From contig CP075492.1 in the NCBI GenBank assembly GCA_021613535.1, positions 9,362,001 to 9,426,000 of the forward strand: a stretch of DNA of 64,000 nucleotides. The letters are read 5' to 3'. Under the pieces are notes generated by a model that saw nothing but the letters and a program-made list of their open reading frames with translations, made no database searches and was not told where the DNA came from. Within the stretch, counting starts at the first letter, position 1; each line of letters opens with the position of its first letter. Shown piece by piece: positions 11,195 to 22,823 of this stretch. The stretch is from Adineta vaga (Eukaryota; Rotifera). The translations under genes and the position numbers were made by a program.

Positions 11195-12781
11195 ATGGTA
11201 TGGAAGTGTATTGTTTGTAAGAGAGGGCGACATGCATATAGAATTTGTGCAAACAAATGGAAATGCGATTGCAAGTGTACTATTGGTAGTAGAGCTGATG
11301 TTACACAAAAAAGTCTAGCTATTGGTAGTGGATTTGGTTTAATAATTGCTGGCATAGCATTAACAGTATGCACTGGTGGAATAGGAGCAGTACTAGTTGG
11401 TGGAGCACTAATAGGTGCTGGTGTTAGTGCTACTTGGAATGGTGCTGAAAAAGCAATAAAAAAAGAAAGAATCGACGGGACAACATTTGCTGTTGATGCT
11501 GTCTTTGGCGCAATCACAGGTGCTGTTACTGGTGGAGTAGGTGCTGCAGGTGAAACAATTAGTGCAAATATTGTCAAACAAGGTGCGAAAGAAGTGACAA
11601 AAGTTGGTGTCAAGAAATTTGCTATACGATTATGTACTGGTGCCTTCAGCGGACTTACGACCAAATTCATAGATGAAATTAAACAATGTTTAACAACGAA
11701 TAAAGAGTGGTCGAACTTTGGGAAGAGTTATGATAAAGACGGTGATCCAAATGGATCAGCAGCTGCATGGTTTACAAGTGCCATTGCTGGTGCATTTGGT
11801 GGTGTTGGAAGTCATATTGGTTCTAATTTAAGTGAAAAAATGTCTTCGAATTTTGGTAAAAGTTTAGTACGTATGATTCTAAGTGGAACAACTTCAGCAG
11901 TAAGTGATGCATCGATTCAAGGAGTTAATTGTGCAATGAGAAATCAAGATGAATATGATTTCAAACGAACTGCTACATGTTTTACATCAAGTGCAATCAT
12001 GGCAGGAGTTCAAGAAGCAACAAAAAATTTCATTTATCATCTGTCTGGTGGAAAAAATGATATGTTAAACGATAGAACAAATAGAAAACTAATTAATGAT
12101 GAAGTTCCCAAAGAAGATAAACAAGCCGTACTTGAAGCTTATGAAAATTTAAAAAATATTCCTCAATCAAAATTAGATGAAGAATCAGCAAAAGCATTTA
12201 CAATTACGAATTATCAGGTTCGCAAGGATCATCATCAATCCGTAATTGAAAATTATGACAAGAAAATTCAAGTGGAATCAACTCTAAAACGTACTGCAAT
12301 TGATACGAAAGATTATTCTGCAGCAGATAAGCATACAAAAACTATAGAGAATTTGGTAATAGAAAAAAAGGTTGAAATCAAAAATTTTCAAGATAATAAA
12401 CCAATGTTTCAAAAAAGTGATATTGAGCATTTGACCAAGCACAATGTTCATTGTCTTACTGGAGATAAGGTTGGACAAGTAGCTAGTGATGTTAGACCAA
12501 CTGCCAATGCACCACGAGGAAAAGAGAGAGTTACTTTTAATAATAATATTAATGAAAACGGACAAAGTGAATTCGAATTTGCTGGTTTCAATAAAAAACA
12601 TGAATTCAACAAAATGGCTGGACCTAGTGAAACAAAGCAACGCTTTACGACAACTCGAACTACTCATGAAGATACATTAAAAATAAACAATCAAACAACA
12701 AGTACTGTAATACGTAACGGAGTGGAAACATTCACGTGTAGAAAAGAGAAAAAGAAAAAAGAAAAAATGCATGTATTTTAA
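11195..12781 (+). CDS. Intronless glycine-zipper membrane-active-like protein, unknown family
   Basis: A 528-aa uninterrupted frame. The N-terminus has a Cys cluster (CIVC, then CANKWKCDCKC, residues about 5-29) that could bind zinc. Residues about 40-80 and 105-130 are Gly/Ala-rich hydrophobic stretches (GSGFGLIIAGIALTV, GGALIGAGVSATW, FGAITGAVTGGVGAAGE) of glycine-zipper type, and a third lies near 190-215. The C-terminal half is polar and Lys-rich, ending in a basic tail. The frame is open upstream to 11096 and encodes another CxxC pair (CELC) just before the ATG, so the start may be too short. The absence of introns between intron-rich neighbours and the glycine-zipper make-up, common in bacterial secreted effectors, raise the possibility of horizontal origin. 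I do not recognise it and assign no function. Confidence 0.7.
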   Translation: MVWKCIVCKRGRHAYRICANKWKCDCKCTIGSRADVTQKSLAIGSGFGLIIAGIALTVCTGGIGAVLVGGALIGAGVSATWNGAEKAIKKERIDGTTFAVDAVFGAITGAVTGGVGAAGETISANIVKQGAKEVTKVGVKKFAIRLCTGAFSGLTTKFIDEIKQCLTTNKEWSNFGKSYDKDGDPNGSAAAWFTSAIAGAFGGVGSHIGSNLSEKMSSNFGKSLVRMILSGTTSAVSDASIQGVNCAMRNQDEYDFKRTATCFTSSAIMAGVQEATKNFIYHLSGGKNDMLNDRTNRKLINDEVPKEDKQAVLEAYENLKNIPQSKLDEESAKAFTITNYQVRKDHHQSVIENYDKKIQVESTLKRTAIDTKDYSAADKHTKTIENLVIEKKVEIKNFQDNKPMFQKSDIEHLTKHNVHCLTGDKVGQVASDVRPTANAPRGKERVTFNNNINENGQSEFEFAGFNKKHEFNKMAGPSETKQRFTTTRTTHEDTLKINNQTTSTVIRNGVETFTCRKEKKKKEKMHVF

Positions 12782-12884
12782 TGATTTTGTTTGCATCAGT
12801 AAAATAGTTTATTATTTGAATGAACATTTATTTTTTCTTATTTAATCAATAATTTAAAGACACAAGAAAACAAAAATGTTCTTA

Positions 12885-13582
12885 TTACTCAGGTATTAAG
12901 TCTTCTTCACACACCCATGCAGTATAATCCGATGGATGACCAGTAAAATTAACTTTATAATAGATTTTTCCATTTCGTTCTTCCATTTCTAAAACTTCAT
13001 TGACAGTTTCAATTTCATCATCATTTGTAATACCTCTTTCATTCCATGTTCGTTTCAGTTCATTTTCGAAATGATCAAATGATTGAGTTTGATTACTTTC
13101 ATGAAACGAGCTTGAACCAAATATTGTCGGTGTTGATTCTTGATTTTTAATATCTTTACCAATTGGATGAATATTTCCAAATGAAGCTATTTGATTTGAT
13201 GTTAAACCCATTTGAATAGGTGCTGTTGAGAAATTCAAATGTTGATCTAATTTTGGATAATTCGTCGAAGGATTGTTTGAAATTGTTTTTAATGGAATTT
13301 GATATGAACGTTTAGTTTTTACGAGATGAATTATAATAAATATAAGACATAATGTAATCATGAAAAAAATCAGACAAATAATTGCTAAAATAATCAAAGA
13401 ATTTTGAAGATTGAAAAATGTCTATAAGAAATACTGATTTTGTTGAGTTCTATTTTAAACTTTAGAACAATTACTTTAACGTTATTCCACATATCTTCAT
13501 TATTAATTGATGTTGTTGCTGATAATGTAGTGAGATTGATAATATCATCATCTGTTATATTTGACATGTATACTGAAGGCAT
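12885..13582 (-). CDS. Single-pass membrane protein with C-terminal chromo-like domain
   Basis: Exons 13582-13475 and 13421-12885, across a 53 bp intron, give 214 aa. Residues about 45-70 form one strong transmembrane helix followed by KTKRS, which predicts an outside N-terminus (with NIT and NLT glycosylation sequons) and a cytosolic C-terminus. The last 38 residues (EVLEMEERNGKIYYKVNFTG...WVCEEDLI) follow the chromodomain pattern: a first strand, NGK.YY.V.F.GHP, then a Trp and an acidic E-x-x-L helix start. Chromodomains normally bind methyl-lysine on histones, so one on a membrane protein is odd. A chance resemblance or a Tudor-like beta-barrel are alternatives. The convergent gap to the plus-strand gene is only 103 bp. 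Confidence 0.7.
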
Positions 13583-14022
13583 TGACTGTTAATTGTTCAC
13601 ACACTATCATTAACAATGGCGCGAAGTATCTAGTAAATTAGATTCTATGTTTGATTCAAACACATAGTATCAGATCCTAGCGACCTCTATATTTACTCTT
13701 ATCGAATTAAAACAAACAAGAAATGATTAAAATTATTCATAATAAAATCAATAATTCTATTCGAAAAAAAATTCATGATTTCCTCATTTCAATAATAGAG
13801 TTTAAATATAGTTAATCATGGCTCTCGTGTCTTGATTGGCTGAAATATAGATTACCTTTACTATAAGAAATTTTCCGTTCTTTCCAATTGAACTTCTTCT
13901 TCTTCTTATGTGTTATTTTTTCAATTGACTCATTATACTGGCAACAAACTGTCAAATAGAAAATTAAAAGAAAAATTGATAAAAAACATTGAAGTGTTTT
14001 TCTTTCAGATTCGAATGAACTT
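13583..14022. other. Divergent promoter region
   Basis: This 440 bp region separates the minus-strand membrane/chromo-like gene from the plus-strand RSBN1-like gene. It is AT-rich. A TTTCTTTCAG acceptor ends at 14008, 14 nt before the RSBN1-like ATG. A low-complexity minus frame (13812-14048) is not supported as a gene. Confidence 0.5.
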
Positions 14023-16902
14023 ATGGCTGATATAAGTAAAATGATCACGTCATCGACAATAATTGATGAAATAAAGGTAATTTTAATCTTTTTTCTATTT
14101 TTAGTAAAAGAAAAATGTAGGACATTTATATGTATATATATATTTAGAATAATACTAATGATTTGAATAATAATAATGATAAACTAGATGATAATGATGA
14201 TCAACATGTAAAATCGAAGATAATTAAATGTAAAACAAATAATCAACAAAGTCAAATATCTTCTTATAATGTTTTAACATCCAATGGTTCTTCATCAACA
14301 ACTATTCGATCAATTGATGTTCCAAATGAACATGCATCAATAAAATTACATATTCGACGTGTTTGTTCGCCATCATCATCAACGGAAACATTGTCTATAC
14401 ATCCGACAACAAATCTTTTATATCAATCTCAACAAACGAGTGAAACTATTGAACCATCTACACCTAAAATTATACCTCGACAATTTTTTAATACAAATTC
14501 TGATTTAAATTCAAAATCTGCTACAACAAATACAAGTTCACGTCGAATAATTTCAACTCGACGAACATCGCTAATTGAAAGTGATCTATCCCATATAACT
14601 TCATCCATGTATGAACTTCCAAAACCAATCATTCATAATCAAAGTAGTATCTATGATGAAAATACATTGAAAAAACAAACAACTAAAACAAATGGATATA
14701 AACGAAAGTCTCTAAATGAACAACAACAAGAAAAGAAACGTCAGAAATTAACAACGAAAACTATTAAACAACAAACGAATAATCTAAGTATGTCATTAGA
14801 AGAAAAAGGATCCTTGATAAAGAAAACCACTGCATTTCATTCGTCTTTGAAGAGAATAGAACGATGACAGGAGTAAGGATATTTGAGTCATAGTGAGTGA
14901 TTCTATTGTTATCTATAGCAAAACCAAAAGCATGTCCTCTAATGTCACTCAAATTTTGAAATTCTTATATATTTGTAGAATCACCGAATACACTTGTTCA
15001 AATTCGTTCTTCTTCTCGTTTAAAACAAAAACATCAACCAATAAATGATCATCATTTTTCTACGAGTAAACGTCGTTTAAGTACTGAAATACTGACACCT
15101 TCCACATCCGATTTATCGACGTCTACTGATGATATTTCTCATAATGAATATAAATATCTCTACGCATTACCAACTAAATCGCAAACAACCAGTGAATGTC
15201 AAACAACCGATGATATTATTGAAATATTTCATCAATCGATTCAAACAAATTGTTTAATTAAATCGGATAAATCAACCTATACAGATTTTCTTGATCAAGC
15301 GCTATGTGAAAATAGTACTCAGACAATTCAAAAAGATGAACAAGAAACCCAAACAACTGATCTTAATTATCCAAATGATTCTCAAGTTTATCTTTGCCAA
15401 ACAACGACCAGTCAAACACAATGTGATGGAATACCAACAAGAATTATTTCTCCATTACCAATAACATCACCTGTGCTAACAAGTTCATCGCTTGATCAAC
15501 GATTAACATCACCCTATATTGATTTATCATTAACAAATAGTAATAATGATCGTTCACAATTATTTCAAAGTTTAATTCATACAGAAGAACATCCAAATGG
15601 TGGTGCAAGTTTAATTCGAGCATATTATAATGAATTTGTACGTTTATCTGCAGAAAATGCAAATTTATTTGTTAATTATTTTTTTAATACTGTCTATGGT
15701 GAAGTTAATCAACGTGCTAATTATGCTATTGGTGTTTTACATGATGGAGCAAGATATTTACCCGATCTTGTCGATTATTTTAGTTTAACATATCCGAAAA
15801 TGATTGTTAAAACAACAAATATTCTTAATTCGAAAGAAGTTATCACTACTACAATGGGAGAATATCGAAATCGAGTGGTTCAAACCTATGCAAATGGAAC
15901 ATTTCGATACGGACCATTGATGAGTATTTCATTAGTTGGAAAAGTTTCAGGAAAAGAAGAATGTGGTAAGTAAATGAATAGTGAAGATAAGAACGAATGA
16001 ATGATGTTTTGATTTTTAGGTGATTATTTCCCAACATTTCTCGATAAACTTGAAGAAAATCCATTTCTCCAATCAGTTATGCCATGGGGAACATTAGCAG
16101 CATCACAAATGAAATCCCGAACCGATTCGAATGATGGACCTATTCTATGGGTTCGACCTGGCGAACAATATGTTCCTACAGCTGAACATAAAAGTTGTCA
16201 TCCAAAAAAACGTATGGCTAATGAACTACGTAATTTAACATTTGCTGGACGTGGAACTGATCCACGTGAAGTCCTCGTCGAAGATCGTACAAAACCCCAT
16301 AGTGATCATTGTGATAGTGATGGCCTAGAAACAACAGCTGCTGTTGGTATTCTAAAAGCTGTCCATGTTGGTACTCCGTATGTATCAATAATCTATGATT
16401 TTTTCGAAATAAGAACTTTTATCTTCTTCTAAGATCGTCGGTAAACCGAATGGTTAAAGATGTTGTTTGTTTTCATGCTGATGACTTTGAAAAAGTTGTT
16501 GAACGCTTGAAAATTGATGTATATGAACCACCTGTATCTCAAGTAAGTTGAATCAAAATCTTTCAATCGTCACTCAAGAACATTCTCATCCTTATTCAGT
16601 GTTTGCAATGGTGTGATGAAGGGAAACTCAATCAATTACGTCGTGAAGGCATTCGATATGTTCGCCTATCGTTATATGATAATGTAACTTTCCTTTTGAT
16701 TATTTCATTCTTTTCTTTGTCTAATTGAACTATTTTTCTTCATTAGGATATTTATTTCATTCCACGAAATGTTGTTCATCAATTTCGTACATTATCATCT
16801 GTCACATCAATTGCCTGGCATGTACGACTTAAAAAGTATTATCCAACTGAACTACCTGATGATGAGTACACTCCTTTATACAGTCCAATTTCTGATACAT
16901 AA
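14023..16902 (+). CDS. RSBN1/DPY-21-like JmjC-type histone demethylase
   Basis: Seven exons (14023-14076, 14148-14787, 14979-15965, 16020-16377, 16434-16542, 16600-16683, 16747-16902) give 795 aa. The first 430 residues are Ser/Thr/Asn-rich and disordered with a basic YKRKS...KKRQK patch. The conserved part begins near residue 450 and contains [86 protein letters not shown] and [14 protein letters not shown], in the order of RSBN1. H654-x-D656 and H755 occupy the places of the Fe(II) ligands of this atypical JmjC family. C. elegans DPY-21 demethylates H4K20me2. The retained triad suggests activity here by inference. SETDB1 follows 316 bp downstream. Confidence 0.93.
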
Positions 16903-17218
16903 ACAAAAGAAATCTCATTTTGTATATAAAAAAAATCTTTTTTCCTTCTGTGTGTGTGTGTCTCTGTTGAGCAATAACAAACGTTTATTCTCTTCCTTTT
17001 TGCATGTGTATGTAATTGTTGTCTGCTTTGTCTGTTTTTCTTTCAAAAACTATTTATTGTTGTTTTTTTTTGTTGATGTTGTTATTACTGTTGTTTGTTG
17101 TTTTTCTTTTGACAAATGAGATTGAGATATACGTATACATATACATATATATACAGAAACAAAGAGAACAAATTTGTTTTTTGTTTTATCTCGTCATGAA
17201 AAGCAATTTTTAGATATA
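16903..17218 (+). other. Gap between RSBN1-like gene and SETDB1
   Basis: 316 bp of T-rich sequence including runs of TG and TA. It must hold the 3' UTR of the RSBN1-like gene and the acceptor before SETDB1. The overlapping frames here (16769-17213) translate as Phe/Leu/Val low-complexity and are not genes. Confidence 0.55.
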
Positions 17219-20200
17219 ATGCCAAATGAACGACATCGAATTAATTTACTACGGTAAGTTGAATCAACAATCTCTAAACAAAAGACTACAATCATATAGA
17301 AGTATTATATATATTGATTGTTTGTATTTAGAGAGAAATTAAAATTTCAATTAAGAAAAATCATTCATATGATTTTCTTCATACATTTCTTTTCTTCTGT
17401 TTTAGAATGGATGTCGATAGTGTATTGAAACCATTGGACGATGAACAGAAATATCTACGTAAGTCTCCATAATAATCTGTACGGAAATGTTTCAATACGA
17501 AAGTTTATTCTTTTTAGAACAACTTCGTCAATCTTCAACTGTTGAACCGATTCTTCTTCATTTATTTAATTTATTGGAGATTGAAGATTATCGTGTCTTA
17601 TTTTATTCGATTAATCTTCGAACAGTTGATTGTCAATGGCTTCAAACTTTTGGTAAATTATGTCTAAAACGATACTTTGAATTAGATGATATGTCGTTCT
17701 TTAAAACATCTCATTTCACTTCATTCAATAAAAATGATACGAAATCGATTCTGGAAAATTATACGAATTTTTTAATTGAAAATTTAAAGCAACGTTTTAC
17801 TATAAATTATTTCCGTGCAATTATGTTTGAAATTGAAGAATTAAATCGTTTTAAATTTGATCAAGTATCGAAACAATTAAATGAAAATAATCATATTATC
17901 AATGAACTTTTTCTTTTATTTAATCATGAAATTGATGAAAAAGATGATAGTATTATTCATTTAAGTTCAACACCAGCTCCACCAATTCATCGACCAATAT
18001 ATATTAATTACAAACCAATACATATGGTTTATTTACGTGAAAATCTTCTTATTAAAAATGATCTTGATACACGTTTACCATTGAAAGGTATTACCAATGC
18101 ATTCGTTGCAGATTTAATTAATACGAAACATATTAATATACTCGATGAAGTTACGGGAAAAACACATGATATTCCAACGAAATGGTTATATTTTTCCAAA
18201 CCATGTGAAAATAATGTAATTCTACCATTGAAATTACGTGTTCTAATTATTGATTCTCAAACTGGACGTCGTCGTTATGGTTTAATTGGAGAAGAACCTG
18301 GCAAGAATAATGATTACCGTTGTTTAGTATTTTTTACTGATGATTCAACAAATATGTCAGCAAATTATCATCCATCATCTCATATTCATATATGTCTTGA
18401 TCAAACATTTTCTATTCATACGCAAGAATGTAAAAATGAATTTCTCGATCGATATTTTGCTTCATATCCAGAGCGAATGATGTTACGTGCTAAAGAAGGT
18501 TCAATTGTTAAAGTTCGAAATATTTTTACAAATTTTCATAATAATTCATTCGTACCAGCACTTGTCATTCAAATCGATGGATCAATGATGCAAATCGAAT
18601 TAAGTCATAGTAAACAACGTAAATGGCTTTATCGTGGTTCACCATTACTTGATCAAATGCATAATTATTATTCAACACAAAATAAAGCAACGATCAATGG
18701 TTTTGCTCGACGAACAGCAAGACAACATTTATCTGCACGAAGAACGAATGCACCAGAAATTATCTGTTTAAATGATCAAACAACGACTCCAACAACACCA
18801 TCAACATCCACAGAATCAACCGTTTCTAATAAATCAAAATTGACTCGAACAGCTGAACAAGTAATCGATGGAACTGATGATACTAGTTAGTATAGATATC
18901 TTGTTTGACAATTTATATTCATATGATTTCATTTAGAATCACTTAAACGACCTCGATTATCTCATGAACAAGATATTCGTAAGTCATCTTCACTTCAGTC
19001 AACTACTTCGAATCAATCGAATATACGATCACTTCGTCCACGTCAGACAAATAGTAGTACGCCAAGTACTGTACCATCTCCATCCACTCCATCTAATGAA
19101 CAATCGCCGTCAATGAATCTGCATCGTCAATCTTCTTCTTCTTCATCATCCAATCATGGTACTACATCTATACAATTACGTTCGAATCATGTATGTTTTG
19201 TTTTTTGTTAAACTATATTCCTATCGATTGTTTCTTCTATAGTCAAATTCAGTTTCAAAGATCGTGCTCAATCCATTATTTGTTGAATTAACCGAAAAAT
19301 TTCTTCTTCATTATTCTTATGAATTTCATCCACATAATTGTTCTCATAAATGTGTTGTTTATGCTGAGAAAAACTTTCATCAATTACCACGAACAATGAA
19401 TCCATTCTTAAAACCATTTGCTTGCCATTGGACAATGCTTGACAATGTTCGAGTGAGAAAAGCGGGTGATGTTCGTCTTAAATTAGCACGTTCGACATTT
19501 ATCTATTGTTCACCATGTATGTTAATTGAAAAGAGAAAAAAACGAAAAAGTTTTATTTCATTATACTCTTATTTTACTTTTAGGCGGTCGAAAACTTGTT
19601 AGTCAAGGTCAACTAGATAATTATCTTCATGAAACAAAATCGAAATTAACTATTGAATTATTTGTACTCGATGGTAGAGCAAATTTAAAACAACATTATT
19701 TTCCAGATGGAAAAATCTTAAATTCAGATATATCGAATGGACAAGAAAATATTCCAATTTCAGTTGTAAATGAAGTCGATAAAGAGCCAGGAAAAATTGA
19801 AGAACCAAGTGCATTTACATATCGAGTCGAACGAACACCAGTCACAGGTGTTAATATGGTTATTAATGAACCAACAATGACATGTTGTACATGTACAGAT
19901 GGATGTCGAAATCGAGCAAAATGTGCATGTGAGATAAATTTATTGTATGAATTTATTCGATGACTTTTGTTTTTGCTAATAGGTTGGTTACGTACATTGA
20001 AATATGCCGAATTAATTGGTGATGAACAAGTAAAAGCTATGAAAGCCAAACATAAAAGTCAAACAGAAATACTCAATCAACTTGGCTATCGTTTTCGACG
20101 TTTAAATAAAAATGTTCCAGGTGGAATCTATGAATGTAATAGTCGATGTTCATGTAATACATATACATGTTCAAATCGTGTTGTTCAGAATGGTATTATT

Positions 20201-21173
20201 GCTCAACTTCAGGTAGGAATGATCAATAAATAGTTTGTTTTATTAACGATTGCTTTGCTTTTTAAAAAAGTTATTTAAAACTGTTGGACGTGGTTGGGGT
20301 GTACGTACTTTACATGATCTTCCAGTAGGAACATTTATTAGTGTTTACTCAGGTGAAATATTCACTAGTGAACAAGCAGATGAAAGAGGAAAACTACTCG
20401 GTGATGAATATCAAGCAGATTTGGATTTTTTCGAAGTATGTAAATATGCAACAGAGAACGTTCAAATATGATCAATTTCTATTCTTTTTTCAAAGAATAT
20501 TAACAATGATTCTGAAGAAGAACCAACTGTAAGTAATCTTGAAGTAGATGATGAAGAAGTTGATGGAGATGATACCTCACCGTCCAGCACTGAATCAAGT
20601 AATTATGAAGTTATTTTCTCTGGTTACGAGAAAGATTGTTTATTTCATTTGATTAGTTAACACTCGTCTCCGAAATGCTAACCTTCAATCTCGTGCACGT
20701 GAATTACTCAATAAAAAAGATGCTAAAAAATCGTCGAAATCCGCTTCTGATGATAATGATAATTCCACATTGAATCGTACTTTATTACCTGATTATGATG
20801 GTGTTGTGTACACACTCGATGCGAAATTAATTGGTAATATTGGCCGATATTTTAATCATTCTTGTTCACCAAATATAGCCGTACAAAACGTTTTTGTTGA
20901 TGTGAATAATTTGATCAAAATTCTTTGTTTTTAACTAATTCTATTTCTTCAATAGACACATGACATACATTTTCCGTGGATTGGTTTTTTTGCAACAAAA
21001 ACCATTCGATCGGGTGCTGAATTATGGTATAAAAATTTGAAAAGAAATTCGTCTTTTTTGTTTACGTTTGTTTTTTGTTTAGTTGGGATTATAATTATAC
21101 AGTAGGCGAAATCGCCGGTCGTCGTATGGATTGTAATTGTGGTTCTGCTGAATGCCGTCGCCGAGTTCTCTAG
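17219..21173 (+). CDS. SETDB1: Histone H3K9 methyltransferase SETDB1 (Tudor-MBD-bifurcated SET)
   Basis: Twelve exons (17219-17253, 17406-17458, 17518-18885, 18937-19190, 19243-19516, 19584-19928, 19983-20212, 20271-20435, 20496-20598, 20657-20901, 20956-21026, 21083-21173) give 1077 aa. In order: an N-terminal region; Tudor-like domains (about 190-410); a disordered linker; an MBD (about 570-680, [13 protein letters not shown]...[15 protein letters not shown]); a Cys-rich pre-SET ([30 protein letters not shown]); the first half of SET ([17 protein letters not shown]); an acidic insert (about 909-975); and the second half with [10 protein letters not shown] and ELCWDYNY, then the post-[11 protein letters not shown]. 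All SAM-binding and zinc motifs are present, so it should be active. SETDB1 makes H3K9me3 for silencing. Work on bdelloids links expanded SETDB1 MBDs to N4-methylcytosine. The exon 8 acceptor (AAAAAAG) is atypical. Confidence 0.96.
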
Positions 21174-21364
21174 TCTTTAATGCTAATAAACGAAAAACAA
21201 ACAAAAAAAAAGATTTCGTAGAATAGTGCTTTTTTGTTTATTTCTGTGTCTTTGTTAATAACATTTTGTTTTTTTTTTGACAACGAGAAAAACATCACGA
21301 AAATATTTCAATTTAAATACATATGTGATCATCATTCCATTTTGTGCTTTGTAGATTTAATTGA

Positions 21365-22534
21365 ATGGATTTATCAAAGGGTAAAATGATTTTTTTTAGT
21401 TCTTGATACGAAGAAATCATATGTGAACACTTCTATATCTATAGAAAGTCTATTGAATTTAAATTGGAGTGATTTATCTTGGTTTCAACATTTCAATACT
21501 GTATTAAGTGAAGAAACAGCATTAGCATACTTTTGTCAAGTAGGAAATCCATTCTATGATCGATCGAGTTTGAATGAACAAATTTATATGAATAATCTTC
21601 CAGCTGAAGCAATGGTACAATAAAATAAATGTTCTTGAATGAAAACGGTTTTTTTCCTATTAGATAAATGCTAGTGGTATTGAATATGCACTTATTCATC
21701 GTCAAGATCCAATTTTATTTATTATTCGAAAACATTATCGGGAGGGCCCGAATGAATGTAAGTCAGCATTATATACCTTCATCCTCATCATCATGGTTTA
21801 ATGTGCTAAAATAAAATCTTATTCTAGTAAGACCACTTCAAGAATATTACATCGTTGCACCTGGACATATCTATCAAGCTCCTGATGCAGCATCTGTCAT
21901 AAGTCATCGATTGGTAAAAAATGCTGTCTATTCGATTCTTACAGATTTATTTTCACTTATAGTTAACCGCAGTTCATCATTTCAGTAAAGCATTCGATGA
22001 AGGTAGTTTGATTGCTATTTGAAAAGAGTATACCTATATTTATATGTATTCAATCTAGCATCACAAAAAGCGGCTTATCATCCTTCGTCAGGTTACTATT
22101 GGAAAACAAATAGTTCATCTGGTTTGTTGCCCTAAGATTGTGTTCGATTTCTCTTAATATCTACGTATGTATTTATATAGATGATTTAGCAAAGAAAGAT
22201 TCATCGAAAGAGAAAATCCTAACACATACACAACGTTTACGTTTCGAAACAATCTTTCCTAATTTCCATGATCATTTTCGACCACGTGCACCAGCCGGAA
22301 CAACAGCACAAACTACACTTCCTTCAACCACTACGAATAATGATACAACAGCAACGAGTAATGGTGGCAGTGGAGATAATAATCTTCCACGTATGTATTT
22401 TTTATTAGAAGAATTTTAATTTTGAAAACTTTTGATGAATTCTAGGAAAAGAAGAACGTACACCGTCCGATTCTCAATCGACTACCAGTGAACGACCAAT
22501 GATGGAAGTGAAAAAGCAAAAAACTCAAAAATAG
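21365..22534 (+). CDS. MED6: Mediator complex subunit 6
   Basis: Eight exons (21365-21380, 21445-21614, 21664-21757, 21828-21913, 21963-22002, 22059-22121, 22181-22390, 22446-22534) give 255 aa, close to human MED6. The first exon carries only MDLSK and a split Glu codon. Conserved segments are NPFYDRSSLNEQ, GIEYALIHRQDPILFIIRK, YYIVAPGHIYQAPD, SVISHRLLTAVHHFSKAFDEA and AAYHPSSGYYW. The C-terminus is Thr/Ser-rich and ends in a basic VKKQKTQK tail. MED6 is in the Mediator head module and couples activators to RNA polymerase II. It starts 191 bp after the SETDB1 stop, 10 nt downstream of a TTTGTAG acceptor (AG at 21354). Confidence 0.95.
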
Positions 22535-22823
22535 ACTTCTCTTCTTCTTCTTTTTTGTACTATTGTATATGATTTGTTGAAAGTAAATATATAAAACATC
22601 ATTTTTGGTTATTTTTATTTTTTGATTAACAAAAGTAGTTATGAATACGAAATAACTCGAACATCAGAAGGAAATGCATCTGAAAATTTGATAAAAACAG
22701 TATATCTTAACAGATTTCGATATCTCGATCTAATGATGACGATTGTATTAATCATCTAGACTTTATCTGAATTCGAACGAATATTCTCTCACATTTTATT
22801 CTAGACCGATCTTTTTCTTCTAA

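Noticed and set aside
11146-11670. Minus-strand open frame of 174 codons opposite the glycine-zipper gene
   Set aside because: It is Ala/Pro-rich exactly where the plus strand is Gly-rich; it is the antisense shadow of GGN codons and has no own domain or splice context.
16769-17213. Plus-strand frames of 116 and 65 codons
   Set aside because: The left half overlaps the last RSBN1 exon in another frame and the rest is Phe/Leu/Val low complexity in a T-rich 3' UTR.
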